The notes under the pieces: generated by a model
The model's database searches: none
What the model was told of the DNA's origin: nothing
What the model saw: only the letters and a program-made list of their open reading frames with translations
DNA from: CBDTYW01 sp965364735
GTDB lineage: Bacteria; Actinomycetota; Nitriliruptoria; Nitriliruptorales; Nitriliruptoraceae
Assembly (NCBI GenBank): GCA_965364735.1
Contig: CBDTYW010000051.1
Coordinates: forward strand, 1 to 17,501
Length of the DNA stretch: 17,501 bases
Direction: 5' to 3'
Translations under genes and position numbers: made by a program
Part shown: piece by piece, positions 8,525 to 17,501 of the stretch
How the letters are laid out: every line of letters begins with the position of its first letter
How positions within the stretch are numbered: the stretch's first letter is position 1

Positions 8525-8628
8525 CCAACCGGACGGCTTGCGCGCCCCGCGAGAGAGCCGACAAGGTGAGCAACCACGTGTCGCCGTCCGGCGGCACGGC
8601 ACGAGCCCGACGCCCCGTAGGAGCCCCG

Positions 8629-10554
8629 ATGGCGATCGCGTTCCCGCCACGTGGCGTCTTCGCACCCGACCAGCTCGGCGACACGGCCCATGCGTTCGTG
8701 ACCCATGCCACCCGCGAGCTGCCGGCCCACGTCACCGTCTACGGCAACGTCGTGCTCGGCCGTCACACGACGCGGCAGGGGACGGCCCGCGACCACCTCG
8801 TGACCTTCGTCGACCCCGCCCGCGGGATCACCATCGTCGCGTGCTCGACCTCGGCCCCCGGTGCCGGCGAGACCGAAGCACTCGGCCGGCTGGCGCTCGA
8901 TCACCTCGTCCGCCTCGACGAGATCCTCACCGAGTCCGAACGCCCCGTCCGTGGGATGCCGGTCCGCATTGCCGTCCTGCTGCCCTCGACCGACGGGGTC
9001 ACCCCGGTCGTGCGCAGCTCGAACGTCACCCCGCTGCACGACGTCCACGACGACCACCGGGCACACGAGGAGGGTGGCGACCACATCATCCGCCACCTCT
9101 CCATGACCTCGATCCCCAGCGCTCACCCGACTCGGCACGCCGAGCACCAGCCCGCGGCCGACGAGCCGCTGGCGGAGATCGTCGGGCTGCACGTGCTGGC
9201 CGACGCGCCACGCGCACCGGCGGAGCTGATCGACGGACTCCCCTCGTTGAGGGCGGTCCTGCTCGAGCGCACCGAGGTCGACATCTGGGAGCGCGACGTC
9301 CTGATCGGCGAGGGCTCGCTCATCGCCGCCTACCGGGAGCTCTGGTCGCACCCGGCAGAGTTGGAGCAGCCACCTTCGGCCATGCTCCTCGTCGACGAAC
9401 AGATCAACCGCGTCCATGATCGCCTCATCGCGAAGTCCGTCCACGGCGTCACCTACCTCGACGCCCGGCGCCTCCGGGATCGACGACAGACCCAGCGCAG
9501 CGTGCCCTCCTCGCTGCTGCGGGCCACGACGGAGATCGCCCGCCACCCGGAGTGTCTCGTCATCGGTGCGCCCGGCACGGGGAAGACCAGCATCGCCGTG
9601 GAGCTCGCGATCTCGGCGGCGGTCCGAGGCGACCGCGTCCTGATCGCGACGTACCGACGCCCGCTCGCCGCGTGGCTGCGGCGCCAGATCGAGCGGCTCC
9701 TCGTCGCCGACCGTGAGCTCCAGCACGCGCTGCGCGTGACGAACGATCCCTCCGGTCGGATCGTGGTCGGCGCCATCAACCAGCTGTCCGGAGCACGACC
9801 CGCTGACGAGGAGGACCTCGCCGGCTTCTTCACCCAGCACGCCCCGGAGTTCGTCACCCCCGAGCGCATGGGCGGCAGCTTCGACGTCATCATCGTCGAC
9901 GACTGGCACGCCCTCCCGCCCGCCTACCGCCCACGTCTCGCTGCGCTGCTGCGCGACGACGACGGTCTGTACGCGTTCGCCGACCCGTGGCAGGGCGACG
10001 ACCTCGACGCACTTGCCTCCGACGCCTTCTCCACCACCAAGGTGCTGGCCGTCAACCATCGGACCCCCCGCGCCATCGGCGAGCTCGTCCAGGAGGTCCT
10101 CCAGGACCCGATCCCGTCCGCCCACCGCCCCGGTGGCGAGATCGAGCTCGTCCCGTGTGCGTCCGACGAGCTCGGCTGGACCGTCGACGACATCCTCGAC
10201 CAGATGGAGACCGAAGGGATTCCCGAGCACAAGATCGCCGTCCTGTGGCTCCACGAGTCCCCGCATCCGCAGTCGGTCGCGAGCCTCATCGAGTGCTTCG
10301 AGAACGGCCGCCGCGTCGAGACCACCGTGTCACGCATGTCCGGCCTCGAGCGCGACATCGTGATCCTCGTCCTGGACGTCGATCACGTCGAGAGCACGTT
10401 GACGATCGACCGGCTCCGACGTCGGGTCGCGCTGGCCGCAAGCCGCGCAGGGCAGCGCCTGATCGTCATCGGCAACCCCCAGTCGGTCCGTCTGCACGGG
10501 CTCGGTGAGCTCGCCGACCGGCTGTCCCGCCGCGATCCGACGCCGGCTGCCTGA
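8629..10554 (+). CDS. degenerate NERD nuclease / SF1-helicase-like protein
   Basis: A 641-residue protein with the layout of NERD-UvrD-type proteins. Residues 17-75 resemble a NERD (nuclease-related) domain: GDTAHAF near the start, D55 and then VDPARGITIVACST, where active members have an acidic residue and a GxxxxEVKG-like strand. Here the E-x-K positions read A71-C72-S73, so nuclease activity is doubtful. The helicase part has Walker A GAPGTGKT (313-320) and motif Ia-like TYRRPLAAWLRR. Motif II is FDVIIVDDWH with D424-D425 instead of DE. Motif III is FADPWQ (450-455), then VNHRT (475-479), motif V-like RMSGLERD (569-576) and motif VI-like VALAASRAGQR (600-610). The ATG at 8629 is chosen for TAGGAG 5 bases upstream; a GTG at 8566 is possible. 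It converges on uvrA with 6 bases between stops. A DNA-handling or ATP-switch role is inferred. Confidence 0.8.
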   Translation: MAIAFPPRGVFAPDQLGDTAHAFVTHATRELPAHVTVYGNVVLGRHTTRQGTARDHLVTFVDPARGITIVACSTSAPGAGETEALGRLALDHLVRLDEILTESERPVRGMPVRIAVLLPSTDGVTPVVRSSNVTPLHDVHDDHRAHEEGGDHIIRHLSMTSIPSAHPTRHAEHQPAADEPLAEIVGLHVLADAPRAPAELIDGLPSLRAVLLERTEVDIWERDVLIGEGSLIAAYRELWSHPAELEQPPSAMLLVDEQINRVHDRLIAKSVHGVTYLDARRLRDRRQTQRSVPSSLLRATTEIARHPECLVIGAPGTGKTSIAVELAISAAVRGDRVLIATYRRPLAAWLRRQIERLLVADRELQHALRVTNDPSGRIVVGAINQLSGARPADEEDLAGFFTQHAPEFVTPERMGGSFDVIIVDDWHALPPAYRPRLAALLRDDDGLYAFADPWQGDDLDALASDAFSTTKVLAVNHRTPRAIGELVQEVLQDPIPSAHRPGGEIELVPCASDELGWTVDDILDQMETEGIPEHKIAVLWLHESPHPQSVASLIECFENGRRVETTVSRMSGLERDIVILVLDVDHVESTLTIDRLRRRVALAASRAGQRLIVIGNPQSVRLHGLGELADRLSRRDPTPAA

Positions 10555-10560
10555 CGGCGC

Positions 10561-13395
<2,835 letters not shown>

Positions 13396-13441
13396 CTGCA
13401 GTTCCTTGGGGCGAGGGCGCCGTGCGATGACGGCGGAGCGA

Positions 13442-14185
13442 TCAGGCTATCGCTCGAGCTGCAACGAACACGTGTTCTGACACGGCGGTCCGGCAGTCGG
13501 TGACCGAGGAGCGGACCGGGCGCGGCATGCGGGGCGTGACGGGCTCGAAGACGGCGACCGCGCCTCGGGCCATCACGCGTCGGTCAGCGATCAGCCACGC
13601 GGCCGCGCTCACGAGCAGCCCGACGGTGACCAGGATGATCGCCGGGTCCTCGATCACGTCAGCGGGGGCCAACGTGCGGATGAACCCGACGTTGAGGGCG
13701 GCGAGCCCGAGGGCCGCCACCGTCGCACGACCGAGACGGTCGTCGGCGTCGACGGGCAGGTGGCGCTCGACGAGCCAGAGCAGGACCGAGCCCTGCGCGA
13801 GGACGTAGAAGACCGACGGCGTGACCGCGCCGGCGGCGATGAAGACGAGGTTGAGGGCGATGCCGACGGTGAGCGTCGGACCGGGTCGACGGCCGAGGAG
13901 CAGCATGGCTCCGAGCGCCGCCTCCAGCACGACCACGACCGTGGAGACGATGACGAGCATCGGGGCGACGGCGAGATCGAGGAACGGCGCGAACCACGGG
14001 AGGGCCTCGTGCGTCGCGAGGAACGTGCTGAGCTCCTCACCGCTCCACCAGGTCGGCGCGATGACCTTCTCGACCGCGGCACGGATCCAGCCGAGGCCGA
14101 TGAAGAGCTGCACCATCAGCGCCCACGCGGGCACGCCGTCGACGCGCTTGCGGACGACGCGGGCTGGCGAGAAGGTGGCGGACAT
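13442..14185 (-). CDS. DoxX/DoxD-like integral membrane protein
   Basis: A 247-residue protein with about six hydrophobic segments (roughly 19-37, 72-97, 103-121, 124-139, 152-170 and 181-200) and a polar, arginine-rich tail. The first part resembles the DoxX/DoxD group: a membrane helix ending in GWIRAAVEKVIAPTWWSG (32-49), an amphipathic FL...LPWFAPFLD segment (55-70), a long helix with LEAALGAMLLLGRR (87-100), and GAVTPSVFYVL (119-129). Members include the small subunit of thiosulfate:quinone oxidoreductase and many uncharacterised inner-membrane proteins, so the function is open. The ATG at 14185 is chosen because it directly precedes the first hydrophobic segment; its ribosome site is weak. 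The frame stays open to 14329 but would then overlap the divergent MBL gene start. It is transcribed toward uvrA, and its 3' end carries the uvrA SOS box. Confidence 0.65.
   Translation of the reverse strand: MSATFSPARVVRKRVDGVPAWALMVQLFIGLGWIRAAVEKVIAPTWWSGEELSTFLATHEALPWFAPFLDLAVAPMLVIVSTVVVVLEAALGAMLLLGRRPGPTLTVGIALNLVFIAAGAVTPSVFYVLAQGSVLLWLVERHLPVDADDRLGRATVAALGLAALNVGFIRTLAPADVIEDPAIILVTVGLLVSAAAWLIADRRVMARGAVAVFEPVTPRMPRPVRSSVTDCRTAVSEHVFVAARAIA
13444..13449 (-). promoter_or_regulatory. candidate -10 element of uvrA
   Basis: On the minus strand TAGCCT fits TANNNT. It overlaps the stop region of the DoxX-like gene and predicts a transcript start near 13437, about 42 bases before the uvrA TTG. 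A -35 hexamer at a 17-base spacing would fall inside the GAAC-N4-GTTC palindrome at 13466-13477. Confidence 0.5.
13465..13478. promoter_or_regulatory. LexA/SOS box upstream of uvrA
   Basis: GAACACGTGTTC (13466-13477) is a perfect 12-bp palindrome matching the GAAC-N4-GTTC core of the Gram-positive and actinobacterial SOS box (TCGAAC-N4-GTTCGA). The flanks are partial: 5 of 6 bases match in one arm and 4 of 6 in the other. It lies 70 bases before the uvrA start and overlaps the expected -35 position of the TAGCCT promoter, the right place for LexA repression. It is embedded in codons for SEHVF in the C-terminus of the DoxX-like protein. I saw no second copy of this core in the window. Confidence 0.7.
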
Positions 14186-14291
14186 GATCTGGGTGCTCAG
14201 GTCCCGGCCGTGAGGGTCCGGCCGGTGGAACCGCCCCGCAACAGGTGCGCGACACTCGTTGTTCGGAGCGTCCGCCGAGAAGGTTCGGCCT

Positions 14292-14297
14292 CTACGG
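14292..14297 (+). promoter_or_regulatory. candidate -10 element of the MBL hydrolase gene
   Basis: TACGGT fits TANNNT. It would place the transcript start near 14304, about 24 bases before the chosen ATG at 14328. No convincing -35 is seen. The 142 bases between this gene and the divergent DoxX-like gene also hold a 6-bp GC-only inverted repeat near 14205-14223, of unclear meaning. Confidence 0.3.
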
Positions 14298-14327
14298 TCA
14301 CGCTGACCGATGGACGAAGGCTCGAAC

Positions 14328-14984
14328 ATGACGATGACCTACGCCGGCGACGTGACGCCGGACGGCCCCTGGGTCGAGTGGGTCGACGGCCCGCTGACGC
14401 TGCGCAAGCGCTCGGTCGAGGAGTTCGACAACAACGTCTACCTGCTGGGATGCACGAAGACCCGCGCCGCGCTGCTCGTCGACGCGGCCGCGCGCCCCGA
14501 CCTGATCCTCGAGATGGCCGATGGGTGGGACCTCGTCGCGATCGTGCAGACCCACGGACACTGGGACCACATCCGCGCCTGGGACGACCTCGTCACCGCG
14601 GGCGTCGAGGTGTGGGGCCACCGTGGCGACGTCGAGATGTTCGGCAAGGACCCGGCGAAGCTCGTCGAGCACGGAGAGCGCATCGCGGTCGGGGAGATCG
14701 AGGTCGAGGTCATCCACACGTCAGGCCACACCCCCGGCTCGACGCAGTACCTCGCTCATGGCGAGGCTGTCCCCCACCTCATCACCGGCGACTCGTTGTT
14801 CCCCGGCGGCCCCGGCAACACCTTCGGTGACAAGGAGAAGCACCTCGAGCTCATGGACAACCTCGAGGGTCGGATCTTCGACGTCCTCCCGGACGAGACC
14901 TGGATCCACCCCGGACACGGCGATGACTCCACGCTCGGCGCCGAGCGGCCATCACTCGCCGAGTGGCGGGCACGCGGCTGGTGA
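14328..14984 (+). CDS. MBL-fold metallo-hydrolase, glyoxalase II-like
   Basis: A 218-residue cytosolic protein of the metallo-beta-lactamase superfamily. It has the metal motif HGHWDH (76-81), H134 in SGHTPGS (133-138 region), D155 in TGDSLFPGG and the last histidine in HPGHGDDST. The GDxLFPGGPGNTFGD segment is typical of small thioester-hydrolase (hydroxyacylglutathione or related thiol) members. The likely reaction is hydrolysis of a thioester or related bond, perhaps with mycothiol adducts, but the substrate is not shown. The ATG at 14328 has GAAGG 7 bases upstream; an ATG at 14310 lacks a ribosome site. An MBL gene divergent from uvrA is recalled from other Actinobacteria (for example Rv1637c beside uvrA in Mycobacterium tuberculosis). 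Here a DoxX-like gene lies between them. Confidence 0.92.
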   Translation: MTMTYAGDVTPDGPWVEWVDGPLTLRKRSVEEFDNNVYLLGCTKTRAALLVDAAARPDLILEMADGWDLVAIVQTHGHWDHIRAWDDLVTAGVEVWGHRGDVEMFGKDPAKLVEHGERIAVGEIEVEVIHTSGHTPGSTQYLAHGEAVPHLITGDSLFPGGPGNTFGDKEKHLELMDNLEGRIFDVLPDETWIHPGHGDDSTLGAERPSLAEWRARGW

Positions 14985-14993
14985 GGCCGCGGA

Positions 14994-15413
14994 TCAGGCG
15001 ATCTCGTTCGCCACGAGCGTGATCCCGGAGATCTCGTCCATGGTCACGAGCACCATGAACTCACGATCGAGCGTTCCGGCTGCAGGCAGAACGCCCTCTG
15101 CCAGCAGCACCGGGAGCTCGTCGAAGCTCGCGATGCGGGCGCGTCCGCGCACGAGCACGCTCCACTGAGCAGCGGGCGTGCCGGGCGTGAGGTCGTCGAT
15201 CTGGAACGCCACCCGGTCCTGCCGTGCCGCGGTGGCTGCCTTGCTGCCGGTTCCCGTCCGGATCAGGATCTCACCCTCGCTGATCGTGTAGTTGACGGGG
15301 AGGATCACCGGACCGTCATCTTCGCAGAAGCCCAGCCGACCGACATGATGATCTCCGAGACGCTGCATGCACTCGTCGGAGCTGAGCTCCTGCGTTCCGC
15401 TGCGGCTGCTCAT
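14994..15413 (-). CDS. PPOX-class flavin-binding (pyridoxamine 5'-phosphate oxidase-like) protein
   Basis: A 139-residue single-domain split-barrel protein. The pattern ELSSDECMQRL (9-19), HHVGRLGF (22-29), PVILPVNYTI (35-44), ILIRTGTGSKAATA (49-62), VAFQIDDL (68-75) and WSVLVRGRARI (84-94) matches the Pyridox_ox_2-type group that binds FMN or a related cofactor such as F420. Many members are small reductases or cofactor-binding proteins of unknown substrate. The ATG at 15413 is preceded by GAAGGG about 8 bases upstream. The stop is 9 bases from the convergent MBL gene. It lies 111 bases downstream of the 5'-nucleotidase gene on the same strand, with a hairpin between, so it probably has its own transcript although no clear -10 element is visible. 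Confidence 0.85.
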   Translation of the reverse strand: MSSRSGTQELSSDECMQRLGDHHVGRLGFCEDDGPVILPVNYTISEGEILIRTGTGSKAATAARQDRVAFQIDDLTPGTPAAQWSVLVRGRARIASFDELPVLLAEGVLPAAGTLDREFMVLVTMDEISGITLVANEIA

Positions 15414-15485
15414 CGTGCTGCCCTTCTTCGGTCGTTCGTGCCAGCACGACTTCAGCAGACCGATGGCCGGCCCGCGAGGGGCGAA

Positions 15486-15506
15486 GGTCCCGAGCTCCTC
15501 GGGACC
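15486..15506 (-). terminator. hairpin after the 5'-nucleotidase gene
   Basis: GGTCCCGAG (15486-15494) and CTCGGGACC (15498-15506) form a perfect 9-bp stem with a CTC loop, 18 bases beyond the nucleotidase stop codon. There is no T-run on the minus strand (TTCGCCCC follows), so it is a GC-rich, tail-less candidate terminator or 3'-end stabiliser. Confidence 0.5.
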
Positions 15507-15524
15507 GACGCCGCCTCGGCGAGG

Positions 15525-17501
15525 TCAGCCGCGGTTCGTGAACCGGAGGCGACCCTCGTCATCGTCGAGCGTCGAGTACGGAGCAGCGTCCGGGACGGTG
15601 CCGGCAAGGTCGACCTCGATGAAGGTCCGCAGCGCCTGCTGGTACGACCGACCGAGCACGGTGAAGTCGCGGTCCGGGACCGGGTAGGCGTCGCCGCCGC
15701 GGGCGAGGAAGTCGATCGTGGCGACCGTGACGGTCTGCGCGGAGAAGGTCGACGTCGCCCGGGTGAAGAGCACCACGTCGTTGCCGTCGGTGACGCCGTC
15801 ACGGTCATCGTCGACGGTGACCGTCAGCACCCGAGAGCCGGCCGTCGCGGACAGATCAACCTCGACGACGAGTCCTGACAGATGCGCGAACCGACCGTTC
15901 ACGCCCTCCACATCGGAGTAGGCGTGCTCGAGCATCGCGACGAGCTCCTGGGATGTGACGTCCTCGAAGGCTGCGACGAAGTTCGGGAACGGTGCGATCC
16001 CGAAGGTGTCGAGCGCGGTGAGGGTCGCGTCGGCAAGTGGCTCAGGGCCGTTGTTGCGGAGGCCGCCGCCGTTCGAGAGCCCGACGATCGGGTCGCTGGT
16101 GTCGATCCCGAAGTCCGTTCCGAGTTCGACGACGACGTCCGCGAGCGCGTCGGCCATCAGGTTGCCGACCGCCATCTCCTTGATGCGGATGTCCGGGCGC
16201 GGGGCACCCAGGCTGACCTCGGTCGTCCCGATGACGTCGGTGGCGAGTTCGTCGGTGAACGCGACGATCGGGTCGACGACGTTGGTCTGCACGAAGCTGT
16301 TCAGGGCCACCGCGTCAGGCTGGTCACCGACCGCCACGCGCAGCATGCGCGAAGACCTGACGTCGACGCCGCCCTGGCTGACCAGCGCACCGCTCGCGTC
16401 GAACCGGGTCACCAGACGCCCCAGGTACTTGTAGTCACCTGCGGTCGTCACGACCGGGACGAGGACATCGTCGGAGTCGCGTGCGGCGAGCGGGTACTGC
16501 CCGTAGACGTTGCCCTCGTCGCCGGGGACCAACGGGGTCCCCTTGAGCGCGAGCACCTCGTCGCCGCCACCTGCCACCACCACGTCGACCCCGGAGAGGT
16601 CACCGATGAGGGCCAGATCTTCGTCGATCCCCTGCAGATGGGAGATCAGCACGATCACCTTGGCGCCGGCCGCCTCGAGCGCCGTGACCTCGGTCGTGAC
16701 GTCGTTGACGATCTCGCTGCCGACCACCACGCCGCGGGGCGAGGAGATCGAGCGCAGCGTGGGCGTGGTCAGACCGATGATCCCCACCTTCGTGCCCCCG
16801 GTCTCGACGACCGTGGACTTCGCCAGGCTGCCGTCGTCCACGAGCGCGTCGAGGAGCGGCTCAGCGGAGAAGTCGAGGTTCGCGGACAGGAAGACGGCGT
16901 CACTCTCGAAGGAGCTGATGAACCGGGCCGTCAGGTCCGGGCCGAAGTCGAAGTCGTGGTTGCCCAGGTCGAGCGCGTCGTAGCCGAGGTAGTCGATCGC
17001 GATCGCGTCGAGGACCTTCTCGTCGTACTCGGCGGAGCCGGGGGCAGCGTCCGGGTTGGACGCGGAGAGCTCGGGTCCGGCGAGGAAGTTGTCCCCGGAG
17101 GTGACCGAGATCACGCCGCGCGTCGCGCACCCGTCAACGGAGCCAGAGACGGCCGCAGCCTGCTCACGCAGCATCACGGTCGCGAACCCTGCCAGCCCGC
17201 CGTAGCCCGAGCTCGACGGGAGCACGTTGGACTCCCCATCGTTGTTGTGCAGGATCGTCAGGCAGAAGGCGGCAGCCTCGTAGCTCGGGCTGATCGCCTC
17301 GGCGATCTCGTCGCGCACCTGCTGCGAGACCGCGTTCAGCCCACCGAGCACGACGGCCTCGTGCAGCTGGTCCAGGGCGGCGACGAGCCGTTCGTAGGTG
17401 ACCGTGCGGCTGGCCGCCGGGATCGTGTTGATGAGCAGGAAGCTGTCGCCGAGCGCAGCCACCGCTGCACCTGCGACGAGCGCGTCCGGGAAGTTCCGGC
17501 C
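15525..17501 (-). CDS. cell-wall-binding-repeat 5'-nucleotidase family protein (5' end outside window)
   Basis: 658 residues are visible; the frame is open through the right edge, so the start and any signal peptide are missing. Numbering from the edge, residues 1-70 match a CW_binding_2 repeat (GRNFPDALVAGAAVAALG, FLLINT, VVLGGLNAVSQQV). From 81 on there is a calcineurin-like phosphatase domain: LTILHNNDGES (81-91), SGDNFLAGP (135-143), LDLGNHDFDFG and VIVLISHLQG. A C-terminal 5'-nucleotidase domain follows, with VGNLMADAL, LSNGGGLRNN and FLARGGDAYP. The first metal motif reads ND-G-E instead of ND-x-H, and the last reads AGGGDE where GHxH is usual, indicating a variant subfamily. DDDRDGVTDGND (encoded at 15777-15812) resembles an EF-hand-type calcium loop. 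A wall-attached nucleotide or phosphate-ester hydrolase is inferred. Confidence 0.92.
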   Translation of the reverse strand, partial: GRNFPDALVAGAAVAALGDSFLLINTIPAASRTVTYERLVAALDQLHEAVVLGGLNAVSQQVRDEIAEAISPSYEAAAFCLTILHNNDGESNVLPSSSGYGGLAGFATVMLREQAAAVSGSVDGCATRGVISVTSGDNFLAGPELSASNPDAAPGSAEYDEKVLDAIAIDYLGYDALDLGNHDFDFGPDLTARFISSFESDAVFLSANLDFSAEPLLDALVDDGSLAKSTVVETGGTKVGIIGLTTPTLRSISSPRGVVVGSEIVNDVTTEVTALEAAGAKVIVLISHLQGIDEDLALIGDLSGVDVVVAGGGDEVLALKGTPLVPGDEGNVYGQYPLAARDSDDVLVPVVTTAGDYKYLGRLVTRFDASGALVSQGGVDVRSSRMLRVAVGDQPDAVALNSFVQTNVVDPIVAFTDELATDVIGTTEVSLGAPRPDIRIKEMAVGNLMADALADVVVELGTDFGIDTSDPIVGLSNGGGLRNNGPEPLADATLTALDTFGIAPFPNFVAAFEDVTSQELVAMLEHAYSDVEGVNGRFAHLSGLVVEVDLSATAGSRVLTVTVDDDRDGVTDGNDVVLFTRATSTFSAQTVTVATIDFLARGGDAYPVPDRDFTVLGRSYQQALRTFIEVDLAGTVPDAAPYSTLDDDEGRLRFTNRG

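Noticed and set aside
8389..10266. 625-codon open frame on the minus strand opposite the helicase-like gene
   Set aside because: It lacks motifs and a ribosome site, while the + strand frame carries Walker A and other helicase motifs in register.
14205..14223. CCGGCC/GGCCGG inverted repeat in the doxX-MBL intergenic region
   Set aside because: A six-base GC-only stem is expected by chance at this base composition, and no operator pattern is apparent.
14186..14329. 48-codon N-terminal extension of the DoxX-like gene
   Set aside because: It would overlap the start of the divergent MBL gene and adds polar residues unlike the family.

Overview
The window looks like a chromosomal segment of a high-GC actinobacterium. 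The protein-coding strands run with few gaps, promoter-like -10 hexamers follow the TANNNT pattern, and uvrC-rapZ-yvcK-whiA-gap-pgk sits in the order typical of Actinobacteria. The cell-wall-binding repeat fused to an exported nucleotidase at the right edge, and the divergence of the proteins, suggest a deep-branching class (Nitriliruptoria or Acidimicrobiia would fit), but this placement is an inference.

Layout. At the left edge (1-473) a short regulatory region with a perfect 8-2-8 palindrome precedes a small ArsR-family repressor on the + strand. It converges on the end of a long minus-strand block. In transcription order that block is uvrC (7686-5773), rapZ (5696-4800), yvcK (4789-3824), whiA (3822-2863), gap (2787-1783) and pgk (1696-482). 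The last four to five genes are tightly packed: yvcK has its Shine-Dalgarno over the rapZ stop, and whiA starts one base after the yvcK stop. gap and pgk appear to have an extra promoter at the whiA stop codon and a strong intercistronic hairpin between them. tpiA and secG, which often follow pgk in this group, are not there.

Divergent from uvrC are a class I SAM methyltransferase (7763-8524) and a 641-residue NERD/SF1-helicase-like protein (8629-10554). The latter keeps Walker A but has lost the NERD nuclease residues and the motif II glutamate. It converges, with only 6 bp between stops, on uvrA (13395-10561). uvrA starts with TTG and has a perfect GAAC-N4-GTTC SOS box with a -10 element, both embedded in the 3' end of the upstream DoxX-like membrane-protein gene.

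Divergent from the doxX-like gene is an MBL-fold (glyoxalase II-like) hydrolase (14328-14984). It converges on a small PPOX-type flavin-binding protein (15413-14994). The right edge holds a large exported 5'-nucleotidase-family protein (17501-15525, 5' end outside the window), whose visible start is a cell-wall-binding type 2 repeat.

Taken together the window combines nucleotide excision repair (uvrA, uvrC), lower glycolysis (gap, pgk), carbon and envelope control (rapZ, yvcK), developmental or division regulation (whiA), and peripheral redox, detoxification and phosphate-scavenging genes. The least conventional gene is the inactivated-looking NERD/helicase protein between uvrC and uvrA. No tRNA, rRNA, CRISPR array, insertion sequence or phage gene was seen. 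No gene-free stretch exceeds about 185 bases.
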